NCBI RefSeq assembly: GCF_905147365.1
Contig: NC_056418.1
Coordinates: forward strand, 15,065,262-15,129,261
Length of the DNA: 64,000 nt
Origin: Aricia agestis
Lineage: Eukaryota > Arthropoda > Insecta > Lepidoptera > Lycaenidae
Direction of reading: 5' to 3'
Both the position numbers and the translations under genes were made by a program. This document shows, in pieces, positions 1-12,192 of the stretch (position 1 is its first letter; every line of letters begins with the position of its first letter). The notes below the pieces were generated by a model, which ran no database searches, was not told where the DNA came from, and worked only from the letters and a program-made list of their open reading frames with translations.

Positions 1-16
1 CGTAAAACTTTCGTAG

Positions 17-3000
17 ATTGTCTCTCCAAGTTGTCCAACGCAACTTGCGCAAATACTTGCAACTCCGCACCTGGCCCTGGTGGAAGCTGTGGCAGAAGGT
101 CAAGCCCCTCCTCAACGTCACCCGCGTCGAGGATGAGATCGCGGTGAGTTCACCTGTTGCGATGATCGAGCTGACCCATAAAACACCTCGGCGCTTACAA
201 CGTGTGAATCAAGGGTGTATAAATAGCGGCGACCGCGCCCACCTGCGGTTACGTGACACCGGCGCACCTGCCGGCCATTTCTGGATTCCGCCCCACTCCA
301 GGCGTGTTTTTTATCCGCGATGTTGCGGGGGCGGCGCGCGCGCTGGAAAACTCCAGCGCCACTCAGTAGCGAAGTGGTTTGCGGCGCGCGCACCACCCTT
401 CCTATCCGAACGATCGACGTAGAGTACTTAGATAATTTGATGATATCACATTAGGGGTAGTCGGTAGATCATGGCGGCGTATATGACCAAGTGGGACGGT
501 GTTGATAGTGAGGTGATTTTACAGAAACTCGAGGAGAAGGCGCAGAAGGCCCAGGAAGCCTTCGAGAAGGAGGAGAAACTCCGCAAGGAGGTGGAAGCCC
601 TCAACGCCAAGCTGCTCGAGGAGAAGCAGGCTCTGCTCGCCAACCTCGAGGGTGAGAAGGGCTCCCTCTCTGAGACCCAGGAGCGCGCTGCCAAACTCCA
701 GGCGCAGAAGGCCGATCTTGAGAGCCAACTTAGGGTAAGTTAACATTATTTGACACGTGTTATAAGCCGATTGAAGTTATACTGAATTAATTTAAAGGAT
801 ATTAAGACGCTCCGTATGCCGTATTTTGCTGTTTTTAGAGCCTTATTAACTCATAATTTGAAAGCTACAAAATTATAATAAAATACATCAATAATTTTTA
901 GTATATGAACGTTCTTTACATAGTTATTAATTTTCTATTTTTATTTTTATACTCATGATATCAGCTTCCAAAGTAATACCAATTTATTTAAATTCAAGCA
1001 ACCATTCAGTATCTCCCTAGTATATTTTTTCAAATTACGGTTATTTCAAACACACGCCAATAGATCGCCAATTTTATCAAGTACATACTGGACGTTTGAA
1101 TTTTTTTAGGTCAATTTTGAACTAAGATAAGTAAAAAAATAGGGTTTTGGCGCGATCTCGGCAACGCGGCAAATGTATGGTCAAGAGCGTTTGCTCCGGG
1201 GATGGCCTTAACATATTATACATTTAATTTAATTTGTTGTAAGAAGTAACTAAGTACTTATAATAATCTTCATTAGATTTAAAACGATAAAGTGAATTTA
1301 ATATTATTATTATCAGTATTAAAAAGTTTAAAATTGTTTCTTAAATATTAAACATTGAAACATATTTTTTCAATATTAAAACTAGAAGGAAAAATAGAAG
1401 CATAGTTGAAATTTAAAGTTTATTTTAAAATTTTCCTTGTTTAAATAGCAGAAACTTTATTCGAAAGTAATGAAAATAAATTGCACGTCAATAAAGTGCA
1501 CGATTTTATTGCAAACAATAATACGTATTACGAGGAGTAGGTGTCGATTGATTTAAACCAGATGCCCGCCTTTACGATGTAACACTAACTTTTATTTTTA
1601 TGTACGTTCTATTTTTTATACTTTAACATAAATTTGTTTTTATTTTAGGACACCCAAGACCGCCTCACCCAGGAGGAGGATGCCCGCAACCAGCTCTTCC
1701 AGGCTAAGAAGAAGCTGGAGCAGGAGGTCTCCGGACTGAAGAAGGATGTCGAGGACCTCGAACTGTCCGTCCAGAAGGCCGAACAGGACAAGGCCACCAA
1801 GGACCACCAGATCCGCAACTTGAACGACGAGATCGCCCACCAGGACGAGCTCATCAACAAGTTGAACAAGGAGAAGAAACTCCAGGGCGAATCCAACCAG
1901 AAGACATCCGAGGAACTGCAGGCGGCCGAGGACAAGGTCAACCACCTCAACAAGGTTAAGCAGAAGCTCGAGCAGACCCTCGACGAGCTTGAGGACTCCC
2001 TCGAGCGCGAGAAGAAGTTGCGCGCGGACGTCGAGAAGCAGAGGAGGAAGGTTGAGGGCGACCTCAAACTCACTCAGGAAGCCGTATCCGACCTCGAACG
2101 CAACAAAAAGGAACTCGAACAGACAATTCAACGCAAGGACAAGGAAATCTCATCTCTCACGGCTAAACTCGAGGACGAACAATCTTTGGTCAGCAAGCAC
2201 CAGAAACAGATCAAGGAACTGCAGGCCCGCATCGAGGAACTTGAGGAGGAAGTCGAATCGGAACGTCAAGCCCGCGCCAAGGCCGAGAAACAACGTGCCG
2301 ACCTCGCCCGCGAGCTCGAGGAGCTGGGTGAGCGTCTTGAGGAGGCCGGTGGCGCTACTTCAGCCCAGATTGAGCTGAATAAGAAGCGCGAGGCTGAGCT
2401 CAGCAAGCTCCGTCGTGACTTGGAGGAGGCCAACATCCAGCACGAATCCACCCTCGCCAACCTCCGCAAGAAGCACAACGATGCTGTTGCTGAGATGGGT
2501 GAGCAACTCGACCAACTCAACAAACTCAAGGCCAAGTGAGTGTTACTTACATATCTTAAGTTTCCGAACTCGTCATTTTTTTTCCTCCTTTTTTAAAAAT
2601 ATTTTTAGATCTATGACAAACTCTAAGATGTTTAAGGATCCCTTATATAAGGGATCCTTAAACATCTTATAAAACATAATATCTTAGCACCCTATCATAA
2701 TATGCTAATTTAACTTGAAGAATTGTATGTGATATGTGCTGGTTATTTATTCAATACGAAATGAGTTTTAATTAGTATATTAATATGTAAACATAAAAAT
2801 TTAGGGCAGAACATGACCGTGCGTCTTGCTACAATGAGCTTAACAACACGCGCGCTGCTGTCGATCAAGTAGCGAGGGAGAAGGTAACATGTCATCTACT
2901 GAGGCATGTCTACCACCCGGGGTGTTGCATGATTCCCTTTGTTCCAGTGTAACAACACACACTTCAAACACTATAATATGCAGTCGAAATTTTATTGGCC

Positions 3001-6000
3001 CAAATATGTGTTTCCAAATTCTGCTATAGGTATTAAATATGTTATATTTTATCCACCCAGGGCTGAGAAAGAGCGTTCTCAATTCTTTAGCGAAGTTAAT
3101 GATCTTCGCGCCGGTCTCGACCACTTGTCCAACGAAAAGGTACAAAATTATAAAAGAAAAATGTGTTGGCAAAAAATAGTAAACGCTTTGCAGCTTTTCA
3201 GCGAGATTATGACAAATATACTATTGTATATAAACACAACTGCAGACATACGAACTACTAGCTTCAATAATGACTTCTGTAACATCCGATAAGTGCATTA
3301 ACGCTAATTGTGTTAGTGTGTGTAGTAATAAAATAATAATTAATTTTGAATAATTTATGCATGACCTGATAACTTATGATTAAGTGATCTCATTGAATAA
3401 ATAATATCATAACATTAATTAAAAAATCATATTATTCGACTTTAACCGCGACGTATTTTCAGAATTTAATTCTTATTCCTTTGTTGCCTTTTATTAACAG
3501 TATACTTCTTAATCATAAAATATAATAATAATCCATTTAGAAAAACCTTAAGAATTACAAAATTAGTTTTCCAAAAGTCCCAAACATTCAAAACGAGTGA
3601 CTTTAACTTAGTGATTACAACAAATAACATTATTTTTTTAAATAATGCACAATATTGGACGATACAAATTTTATTTTAATTCACTCAGGCTGCCCAAGAG
3701 AAGATCGTCAAGCAACTGCAACACCAACTCAACGACGTTCAGTCTAGAGCTGATGAGGCTAACCGCACCCTCAACGACCTGGACGCCGCCAAGAAGAAGC
3801 TGTCCATCGAGAACTCCGACCTGCTCCGTCAACTGGAGGAGGCTGAGTCGCAGGTGTCACAGCTCTCCAAGATCAAGGTCTCCCTTACCACCCAACTGGA
3901 AGACACCAAGAGGCTCGCTGATGAGGAATCCAGGGTTAGTATATTAAAGGACATATTGAAATCAAAATACAAGTTATAATTTCTCAATACAATGTTCTAA
4001 TAAAATAATTTCTTATCAGGAACGCGCTACCCTTCTTGGCAAGTTCCGCAACTTGGAGCACGACCTCGACAACATCCGTGAACAAGTTGAGGAGGAAGCT
4101 GAGGGCAAGGCTGACCTGCAACGCCAACTGTCCAAGGCCAACGCTGAGGCTCAACTGTGGCGCTCCAAATACGAATCCGAGGGTGTCGCTCGCTCTGAGG
4201 AACTCGAGGAAGCCAAACGTAAGCTCCAAGCTCGTCTTGCAGAAGCCGAGGAGACCATCGAATCGCTCAACCAGAAGGTTGTTGCCCTTGAAAAGACCAA
4301 GCAACGCCTTGCGACTGAAGTTGAAGACCTGCAACTCGAGGTCGACCGTGCCACCGCTATTGCTAACGCCGCCGAGAAGAAACAGAAGGCCTTCGACAAG
4401 ATCATCGGTGAATGGAAACTCAAGGTTGACGACCTCGCTGCTGAGCTTGATGCCAGCCAGAAGGAGTGCCGTAACTATTCCACTGAACTATTCCGCCTTA
4501 AGGGTGCTTACGAGGAAGGCCAAGAACAGCTCGAGGCCGTCCGCCGTGAGAACAAGAACCTCGCCGACGAAGTCAAGGACTTGCTCGACCAAATCGGTGA
4601 AGGTGGCCGCAACATTCACGAAATCGAGAAGGCCAGGAAGCGACTCGAAGCCGAGAAGGACGAACTCCAAGCTGCTCTCGAGGAAGCTGAAGCCGCTCTT
4701 GAACAGGAAGAAAACAAGGTTCTCCGTGCTCAACTTGAGCTGTCTCAGGTCAGACAAGAAATCGACAGGAGGATACAAGAGAAGGAGGAGGAATTCGAAA
4801 ACACACGCAAGAACCACCAACGTGCCCTCGACTCCATGCAAGCTTCCCTCGAAGCCGAAGCCAAGGGTAAGGCTGAGGCCTTGCGCATGAAGAAGAAGCT
4901 CGAAGCTGACATCAATGAGCTCGAAATCGCTCTTGACCACGCTAACAAGGCTAACGCTGAGGCACAGAAGAACATCAAACGTTACCAACAACAGATCAAG
5001 GACCTCCAGACCGCCCTCGAAGAAGAACAGCGTGCTCGTGACGATGCTCGCGAACAGCTGGGTATCTCAGAACGCCGCGCCAACGCTCTCCAGAACGAAC
5101 TCGAAGAGTCCCGTACCTTATTGGAACAGGCCGACCGTGCTCGTCGCCAGGCCGAACAAGAGCTTGGTGATGCTCACGAACAGCTCAACGAGCTCTCTGC
5201 CCAGAGCGCGTCGTTGTCTGCCGCCAAGAGGAAACTTGAGACTGAATTACAGACCCTGCACTCAGATCTCGATGAGCTCCTGAACGAGGCCAAGAACTCC
5301 GAGGAGAAGGCGAAGAAGGCCATGGTCGACGCCGCTAGGTTAGCCGATGAACTCCGTGCCGAACAAGAACACGCACAGACACAGGAGAAACTCCGCAAGG
5401 CCCTCGAACAACAGATCAAGGAGCTGCAAGTTAGGTTAGACGAGGCCGAGGCCAACGCACTCAAGGGAGGCAAGAAGGCCATCCAGAAACTGGAACAGAG
5501 AGTGAGGGAGCTCGAGAACGAGCTCGACGGAGAACAGAGACGGCACGCGGACGCGCAGAAGAACCTGCGCAAGTCCGAGAGGCGTATCAAGGAATTGACC
5601 TTCCAAGCCGAGGAGGACCGCAAGAACCACGAACGTATGCAGGACCTCGTCGACAAACTCCAACAGAAGATTAAGACCTACAAGAGGCAGATCGAGGAGG
5701 CGGAAGAAATCGCCGCCCTCAACTTGGCTAAGTTCCGCAAGGCGCAGCAGGAGTTGGAGGAGGCTGAGGAAAGAGCAGACCTGGCCGAACAGGCCATCAG
5801 CAAATTCCGTGGAAAGGGACGCGCGGGCTCTGCGGCGAGAGGAGTCAGTCCGGCAGTAAGTTGTCTGTTATAAATATAACCAATAACCCCCGCTTGACAA
5901 AACTATGCTTTTTTATCAATATACAAGACAAATATAGTTAGCTTTACATTAACTCGTATTAATAGGGTTGACACAAAATAAAAACACGAAATGCAGTATC

Positions 6001-6796
6001 CGCACTAAAACTCCGCACCCCCGAAAAACACAATAATTCACAAATAACTAAAATGATTTTTTATTGTCTTAGGCGTCCGTTAAAGGGCGTCCATAGATCT
6101 TCACTGGATACATGTAAGTTGTGGTGACCCCTGTAAGAAACAAATGAAACAACACCAAAAACAGTGTTGATTGTTGTTACAAACCATTTATTGGGGATGC
6201 AATGAACTAAATGCCAAAATAAACCCAGCCACAAATATGCACATTTTATTAGATGAAATGTTTTTAAATATAAGCATGATTATAAAGGGGACCGTTACAT
6301 TTTTTAGCATGTATCCTGCATGGCTCATGTGAATAAATATTATTATACTTCAAAGCAAGTTTTTGTCTATAGGTTTAGTTCCATAGAATAGCAGATTTAT
6401 TTTTTATTTTATTTGTCCTTGTTTATTTTTAAATGTTATTTTAAGCATCGCTAGTTATTAAATTAAGTCATCATTAATACCATCACCTCATTTGAAGTTC
6501 CAAACTTTGAAAGTATTTAATTTTTAATTTAAATTTCGAGCTACAACCCTTAATTTAACAAACTTAGTTAACCTTAGCATAAAAAGTATGATAATGATCC
6601 TTTTCCATTCTATACCTAGTTTATCACTTGATCCTATGATTTTCATGTCTGTCATATCTTTATCAGTTACCTATCACACTTCGTTATACTCACATGTGAT
6701 TATTCTTTCCAGCCCCCACGTTCGCGCCCCTCGGCCTTCGACGGCCTGGGCACCTTCCCACCAAGGTTCGACCTGGCGCCCGAAAGCGAATTCTAA
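17..6796 (+). CDS. Mhc: Muscle myosin heavy chain, 3' part (S2/rod and tailpiece exons)
   Basis: Codes for the C-terminal ~1155 residues of sarcomeric myosin II heavy chain, the thick-filament motor. The head and neck lie outside the window. Exons read: 17-143 (start uncertain; an AG at 29-30 is the alternative), 525-734, 1649-2535, one of 2805-2883 or 3061-3139, 3689-3934, 4020-5855, 6713-6796 (stop TAA 6794-6796). The first exon has the neck/S2 junction motif RNLRKYLQLRTWPWWKLW. The rest is uninterrupted heptad coiled coil rich in E/K/L, as in the myosin rod. The last exon gives the conserved tailpiece ending FPPRFDLAPESEF. All donors are GT and all acceptors AG, and phases join without frameshift. 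The match to insect muscle myosin is near complete by eye. Codon use is C/G-ending, unlike the AT-rich introns, as expected for a highly expressed gene. The long antisense ORFs over these exons are shadows of the coiled coil. Confidence 0.97.
744..1648 (+). other. Mhc intron, no feature seen
   Basis: AT-rich intron between exons 525-734 and 1649-2535; no repeat family or gene recognised. Confidence 0.7.
2624..2669. repeat. Perfect 46-bp palindrome in Mhc intron
   Basis: Two 23-bp arms are exact reverse complements with no spacer, centred on TTATATAA and each containing GGATCC. It lies 88 bp after the donor of the constitutive exon and 136 bp before the first alternative hinge exon. It could fold as a hairpin in the pre-mRNA; a regulatory role is only a guess. 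Confidence 0.9.
2805..2883 (+). CDS. Mhc: Mhc alternative S2-hinge exon, first copy
   Basis: This 79-bp exon (TTTAG acceptor, AAG|GTAACA donor) codes for AEHDRASCYNELNNTRAAVD followed by QVAREK. It has the same length and phase as the exon at 3061-3139 and occupies the same place in the rod. It corresponds to the 26-residue alternative S2 hinge exon (exon 15 pair) known from Drosophila Mhc. Using both exons would read GGC TGA, an immediate stop, at the start of the second. Skipping both also breaks the frame, so the pair must be used exclusively. Confidence 0.9.
3061..3139 (+). CDS. Mhc: Mhc alternative S2-hinge exon, second copy
   Basis: This 79-bp exon (CCCAG acceptor, AAG|GTACAA donor) begins AEKERSQFFSEVNDLRAG and ends HLSNEK. 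It enters in phase 2 (the lysine codon is split AA|G) and leaves in phase 0, exactly like the copy at 2805-2883. The two encode different hinge sequences for the same rod position. In Drosophila the two hinge versions are used in different muscles; tissue use here is inference. Confidence 0.92.
6073..6113 (+). CDS. Mhc: Mhc alternative penultimate exon with early stop
   Basis: A good acceptor (T-rich tract then TCTTAG) and strong donor (CAT|GTAAGT) bound a 41-bp exon. In the frame left by exon 4020-5855 it reads ASVKGRP then TAG at 6094-6096. Including it replaces the 27-residue tailpiece of the last exon by 7 residues. This matches the logic of the alternatively included exon 18 of Drosophila Mhc, which also ends the protein early. 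Usage is inferred from splice sites alone. Confidence 0.75.
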
Positions 6797-7140
6797 ACGT
6801 TCCACTACAAAAAAACGGACTGTACTGATCAAGTTTTTATACAATAGCAGTGTTAACAGCGAGACAATGAAGCTGTAAAAAAATGTAATGCCCAAAAAAA
6901 TATACACTCTAGTATTCTTAATGTTTTTACCAAAGGGATATTTTATAATTTGTTGATATTTATATTTATTTATTTCCGTGGAGTATGTATGTAGCGGGGA
7001 GGAGGCTGCGCGCGCAGGGCCGCGGCATCAGAGACACACCTTCCACCTTATCACCGGCACTCCCGCGCGCGCTGCCTCCGCCTCACCCACATCCAATAAA
7101 GCGATATCGTTGTCAATAAATATTTCACTGGAGTTTTATT
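6797..7140 (+). terminator. Mhc 3' UTR and polyadenylation signals
   Basis: The 3' UTR follows the TAA at 6794-6796. Two AATAAA signals at 7095-7100 and 7115-7120 precede a T-rich stretch (7132 onward) suited as downstream element. A GC-rich block (about 7005-7085) sits just before them. From 7141 to 7911 I see no gene. Confidence 0.75.
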
Positions 7141-7911
7141 TTTTATTCCAATCCTCTAGCGAGTACTTAGTTTATTCCTAATTGGCAAATGCATGAACTT
7201 CTTTCAAAATGCTATAAGACATAGTTGAAATTGAAGGGCCTCTATTTCTCATAATATTATTAATGGAGTTGTTTTTTTTAAGAAAACAATACAGAGAATT
7301 TAGTATGGAAAATTGATGATTCATACTTTTAATTAAGACCGCTGGTGGCAACAGTATTACAATAAACAATAGTATTAATTAACTAATTGGAACTACACTA
7401 GGTCTAACTTTCGTGCCATGGCTACAATGACATGACTGATTAACCATGTTACCATGGACGTAACCAAAGAAAAAGGATTAAAACATGGAAGTATACAAAA
7501 TGCTAAAGCGTGAACAACTATTTGCTTGACAAAACAAGTAACAACCCTGGATAGGAGTGAAAGAGAAAGATACTTTTAGACCTCTTCCCATTTTGCTAAG
7601 GATGTGCTAGTTTTGGAGTCCAATATCTATTGCTACCAATTTAAAAGGTAATACAATATCTGTAATTTAATAAACTCATAATTCCAGCATCGTAAAATCG
7701 GGCTCCAAGTCTGTTTTTCTGAGACGAAGATAGTATTTCTATTCTATTAGTCTTAACTCTGAGCAGCCCTATCAACTAAAATCCATGAAACTCTAATGGT
7801 AGCACAATAGTCCATAGATGTTATCAACAATTAGACACGCCTGCTAAATGGCTTATTTAATTGGGTATAGAGAATGGTTCCCCACTGCATTCCAGTCAGT
7901 GTAGACACAGC

Positions 7912-10900
7912 ATGTGGCTGGTTTGGATGTCCCTGATCTCGCTCGTCGCCGGAGAATGTTACTGGAGGAGCAAAAGTCACTACCTATTCTACGGGAATAA
8001 GACACCGTATGACATCGTCAGGGGCGATATTAGGGAAGTCCCACCGTTAGAAGGTAAGGGTCATTATAGATTTATTACTTAGTCTTTCTTTTCTTTTTTA
8101 AAATATGGCCAAGTTTTTTTTCGGGCTCAGTATTTAAATGTTTTTCATGAAACCCGGCGATGTTTAAAACTCCGATTTGGAGTTTGGACCTACAATTAAA
8201 AAGTTTTAGAATTCTCGTATAAGTGTGTCTCTGTTTGTCTGTGTCTTTAAGTAACAAGTCACTATGCAGCGTCTCGTTGACTATGAATATATTGAGCAAT
8301 AAAAAACAATTAAATTATGAGAAACGATCAGAGTTTTACAAGAACAGCTTTACCTATTTTGTTCAAAACAATTAACTATTTTAGCAACACAATATTATGA
8401 GCTTTATAACTTTGCATTTACAGGCTGTGTGGCTTTTCTTATCCGCCCTTTTAAATTAGATTTGCAAAATTATTATTATTATTGTGCAAGAGACCTTATG
8501 AATTATATTAATCCCTTTGGTGATATTGGTCATGCTACGCATCTTTGTTGTGTAATAAGGCTATAATTAGTTCTACGGCATTGTCTTCAATTTGTCACAT
8601 ATACCTAAGATATTTTGCTTCCAAACAATGTTATCGGTGAAACATATCTTTTGGAGGACACTATTGGTATATAGGTTTTGAATATAGTATCTAATGCTAA
8701 AAAATTGAATGTCTAGCAGTCTCCCATACTTAAGATTAGCGCGACTTTTTCAACGTGTGGTGCTACTGTTCGACGAACGATTGATAATAACTGTTTTTAT
8801 TCATGAAAAATATGAAGCTGCTGATCATCATCGGCGTTTATTTACAAAGTATGTTCATCTCTATTTAGGATGCAGTCCTGCCAGTATTTGGTTCATGGTG
8901 CGCCACGGCACGAGATTTCCTGACAAGAGAGATCGTCACGCGCTTCGCGAAACATCTAGGATGAAGTATCAAATTATACAGAGTCATCTTCAAGGCAACG
9001 GCAGTATGTGTGAGGAAGTAAGTTATCGTGCAATTGAAATTTATTTTGTTCATTAACCACCTTAATTTTATGCGTAAGCATGGCGCTAGTTGTTGAGCCA
9101 GCTCATACTAGTTACATAGTAAATACAATAAAATATAAATCCACAGACTATAAAGCTGCAATTAAATTAGCCTTTTTGATATTTTGTATTTCGCCAGGCG
9201 AGTTAAGCTACCGTTAGGCGTAGGGACTAGGGAGTATTAGGATCAGAACGTCAGTTTATAGGCGGGGTAATAGCTTACTATTCGACAATCCGCCTGCTTG
9301 TCTTATAGTAACACGAAATAAAGTTCACAAATCTATTGGCTGGTTTACACGTATTAAGTAGATAAGTATTTAACTAAATTTTAAGTTATTCATTGCATGT
9401 AAACACAAAATTTAGTAGCAAGTAGTAAGTTAAAATTTAGTTAAGTACTAAACAAGGAAATTAGAATTTTGACTATTTTCTGTAAGGTTGGCAGGCGGGG
9501 CTTGTCACTTGACACATTTCCGGCAGGCACTTCAAATTAAGTTAAAATTTAGTTACTACTTATCCACTTAATACGTGTAAACCAGCCCTAAGCGACGTCA
9601 CTTTGATTTATAGGTTAAACTTCTGTCATTGACTAAAATAATGACGACCAAAAATTACAGGACATCGAAGTTCTCAGGAGCTGGTCTTGGGACAAGAAAC
9701 TCGTAGATCTCACATCATTCCTGACGCTGGAAGGGTACAAGGAGCTGATGTACTTCGGAATGAGGTTCGGTGAGCGGTTTTCGGAGTTTCTGGACTCTCT
9801 GGACGACTACAGCGTGCAGGCGACGAAGGAACAACGCACCGCCATGAGCGCAAGAGCCTTCCTCAGGGGAGTCAGAAAGAATAAGCTGTGGGATATTAAA
9901 CTGAAACGAGTCAAAGATGATATGATTATTAGGGTGAGTTGAGAACATTATATTATCATCTTAAAAAGGATTCGTATGGTCTAAACCACAAGGCGAAACA
10001 GATATTGAATCTATTTCGTAATAAATTTTAGAATGAGCTTTGTGATTTGGACTATGATAAGGAATGAATCAATCGTTCTTATTATAATAAAAAGCAAGCA
10101 CCTAGAAAAGATAAAGAAAGAACTTTATATTTAGCCTTACAGACATTGCAAGAAGCGTGCAATGGAAGCCCTTCGCTCAAAGAAGATGATGCATGAGATA
10201 GAAAAATTCACCCTGTCGGAGGAATTTCAAATGGTAAGAATTAAGAAATCATTATATCCATACAGTAATAAAGAAGAAAGAGGGACTAGATAAAGAATTC
10301 ACAATTATTCACAACAGATACATTAAACTAGTAAATTTACAGGCTAAGTAAATTTACTATAAAGCAGGATATAAATAAATAAATAAATAAATAAAAAATC
10401 TGTTTATACCAGTAACAAAAGCCAAACACAACACTTATACAATAGGCTACTTGACCTATACTACTTTATAGATCCACTATTAGTTTTGCAACAAATTTTT
10501 TACTGTTGTGCCATCTAAAAACAATTTTAATTTTAAGTTTTATCAGGTCGTGTTTTATCTTTTGCAGATGACTCAAAGAGTAAGACATCGGACTGGTCTA
10601 CTGCATCTTACAGAAGATGATGTGATAGACCTGTACAATCTGTGCCGATACCTTCGCTCCTTCGAGCCGGATAAGACAAACCCCTGGTGCGCGATATTCA
10701 GAGACAAAGACCTAGAGGTCTTGGAATATGTTGAGGATATACGACATTATTATGTGTAATTAGTTTTTATTATCATTATTATCATTATTTATATAATTTT
10801 ATCACATTCTGGAAAATGGGTTTGTAGTGACTCTCGACATTCGTCAGATGTACTGTTACTAATACGTTTTTCCCAAAAATAATAGGAGACCAATCAAAAC

Positions 10901-11821
10901 CAACGATTTCTATAAGCCAGACGTTGTTATCAACCTCTTCGGCAATACAATAAATATTGCTTCATATCTACCAAGCGTAACACTTCTTTACAGAAACGGA
11001 TACGGAACATCAATGAACCCGATTCTAGGTGCTTCTGGGTTGAAGAATATGTATGAGAAGTTTGCAATTGCTCACAACGGCACCAACACACTTAGTGCTT
11101 ACTTCTCCCACGGCGCTATGGTGGACATGATGTACACAGCCCTGGGGATGTTCCAGTGGCCGATCAGTGGCCTCAACCGTGACGTGAACAGGGTCTGGAG
11201 AAAATCTTTCATGACTCCCTTCGGGGGCACTTTAATCGCGATTCTGCAGAGGTGAGACCTTGAGGAACTAGAGAAATCTGTTCTTTACTAATTTGTCAAG
11301 ACCATAGCTTAAACATTACCTATGTACTATCAGAGAAGTTGATTTATTAGCAAATCACGGACCTACGTAATTTGGTCGCGTCATGTTAAACCCAGCCGAC
11401 TGATCGGGACTAATATTTAATTGACATAACCAGATCAAATGATGTGAGTTAGCGATCTGTCTGTGAATTAAGTCCTCTAATGATACAAATCTTCAAAATC
11501 TACGTTAATCGCCTCTAATGATTTTCACAGAAGAATTATTACAAACGATATTTTATCTACTCGTACTATGTATATTGTATACGATGATCTAATTTATAAT
11601 GAGTAATAAATTAAGTACGATTTTAGATTATAATAAAATTATATGTTATAAAACACTATGTGATAAGTGTTATCTTTTTCAGATGTGACGTCGGTCAAGA
11701 CAAGGTACAGTTCTTTACTAATGAGAAAGAGATTTTCCCATGTGGGAAACATATCTGTACGTGGAAAGAATTTGAGAAGAAATTCGAGCAATATTTAGAC
11801 AATGTTATTGACTTTTGCTGA
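7912..11821 (+). CDS. Multiple inositol polyphosphate phosphatase-like protein (histidine acid phosphatase), copy 1
   Basis: Predicted 415-aa secreted phosphatase. MINPP enzymes remove phosphates from inositol polyphosphates in the secretory pathway or outside cells. Seven exons: 7912-8053, 8869-9017, 9661-9933, 10135-10233, 10568-10755, 10994-11251, 11683-11821 (TGA). Introns are GT-AG and the coding sum is 1248 nt. The start is the ATG at 7912 because it opens a signal peptide (MWLVWMSLISLVAG) ahead of ECYW; the longer frame begins with TTG. Family marks: NKTPYDIVRGDI, the catalytic RHGTRFP (R59-H60), NPWC and VLEY about 60 residues before the C-terminal motif, and NGYG. The second catalytic motif, HAE in vertebrate MINPP1 and HD in acid phosphatases, reads F-S-H323-G-A here, so the proton-donor acid is missing. 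Activity is therefore uncertain. AATAAA signals lie at 11900-11905 and 11985-11990. Confidence 0.9.
9336..9590. mobile_element. Foldback MITE in MINPP copy 1 intron 2
   Basis: Terminal inverted repeats: GGCTGGTTTACACGTATTAA at 9338 onward, and its reverse complement ending at about 9588. TA dinucleotides flank both ends, fitting a TA target duplication. Inner arms with TAAAATTTAGTTA are also inverted. No coding capacity. Confidence 0.7.
10369..10398. repeat. AAAT microsatellite
   Basis: Run of AAAT/AATA units in intron 4 of MINPP copy 1. Confidence 0.8.
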
Positions 11822-12192
11822 TATTTAGCAAAAGTGAAAAAGACTGCTGTTGCTTTGATTCGATATTCAAGACTCAACAAGCACACGATATTAAGAACGA
11901 ATAAAGAAACTGAACAACATTTTAAAGGCAGGTGCTGTGTACAACTGTACATATAATAATGTGCGTTAGATATACTAATAGTGCAATAAAAATTATCGAA
12001 TTTATGTAAAAATATTTTATTTACATTATATACAGTAAAATTGAGATCTTTTTGTACCCATTTAAGAGTTCCCGTAGAATATTATAAGACAAATTAAAAA
12101 CTACGGCAGCAGCAAATAGCTTAGGTACGAGTATAACAGATGATGATGTAATCATTTTAAATTTAGTATGATACTTTAGTTATAAAATAAAG

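Noticed and set aside
1640..5663. Long antisense ORFs opposite the myosin exons
   Set aside because: Leucine/serine-rich shadows of the coiled-coil codons; no splice logic or family match.
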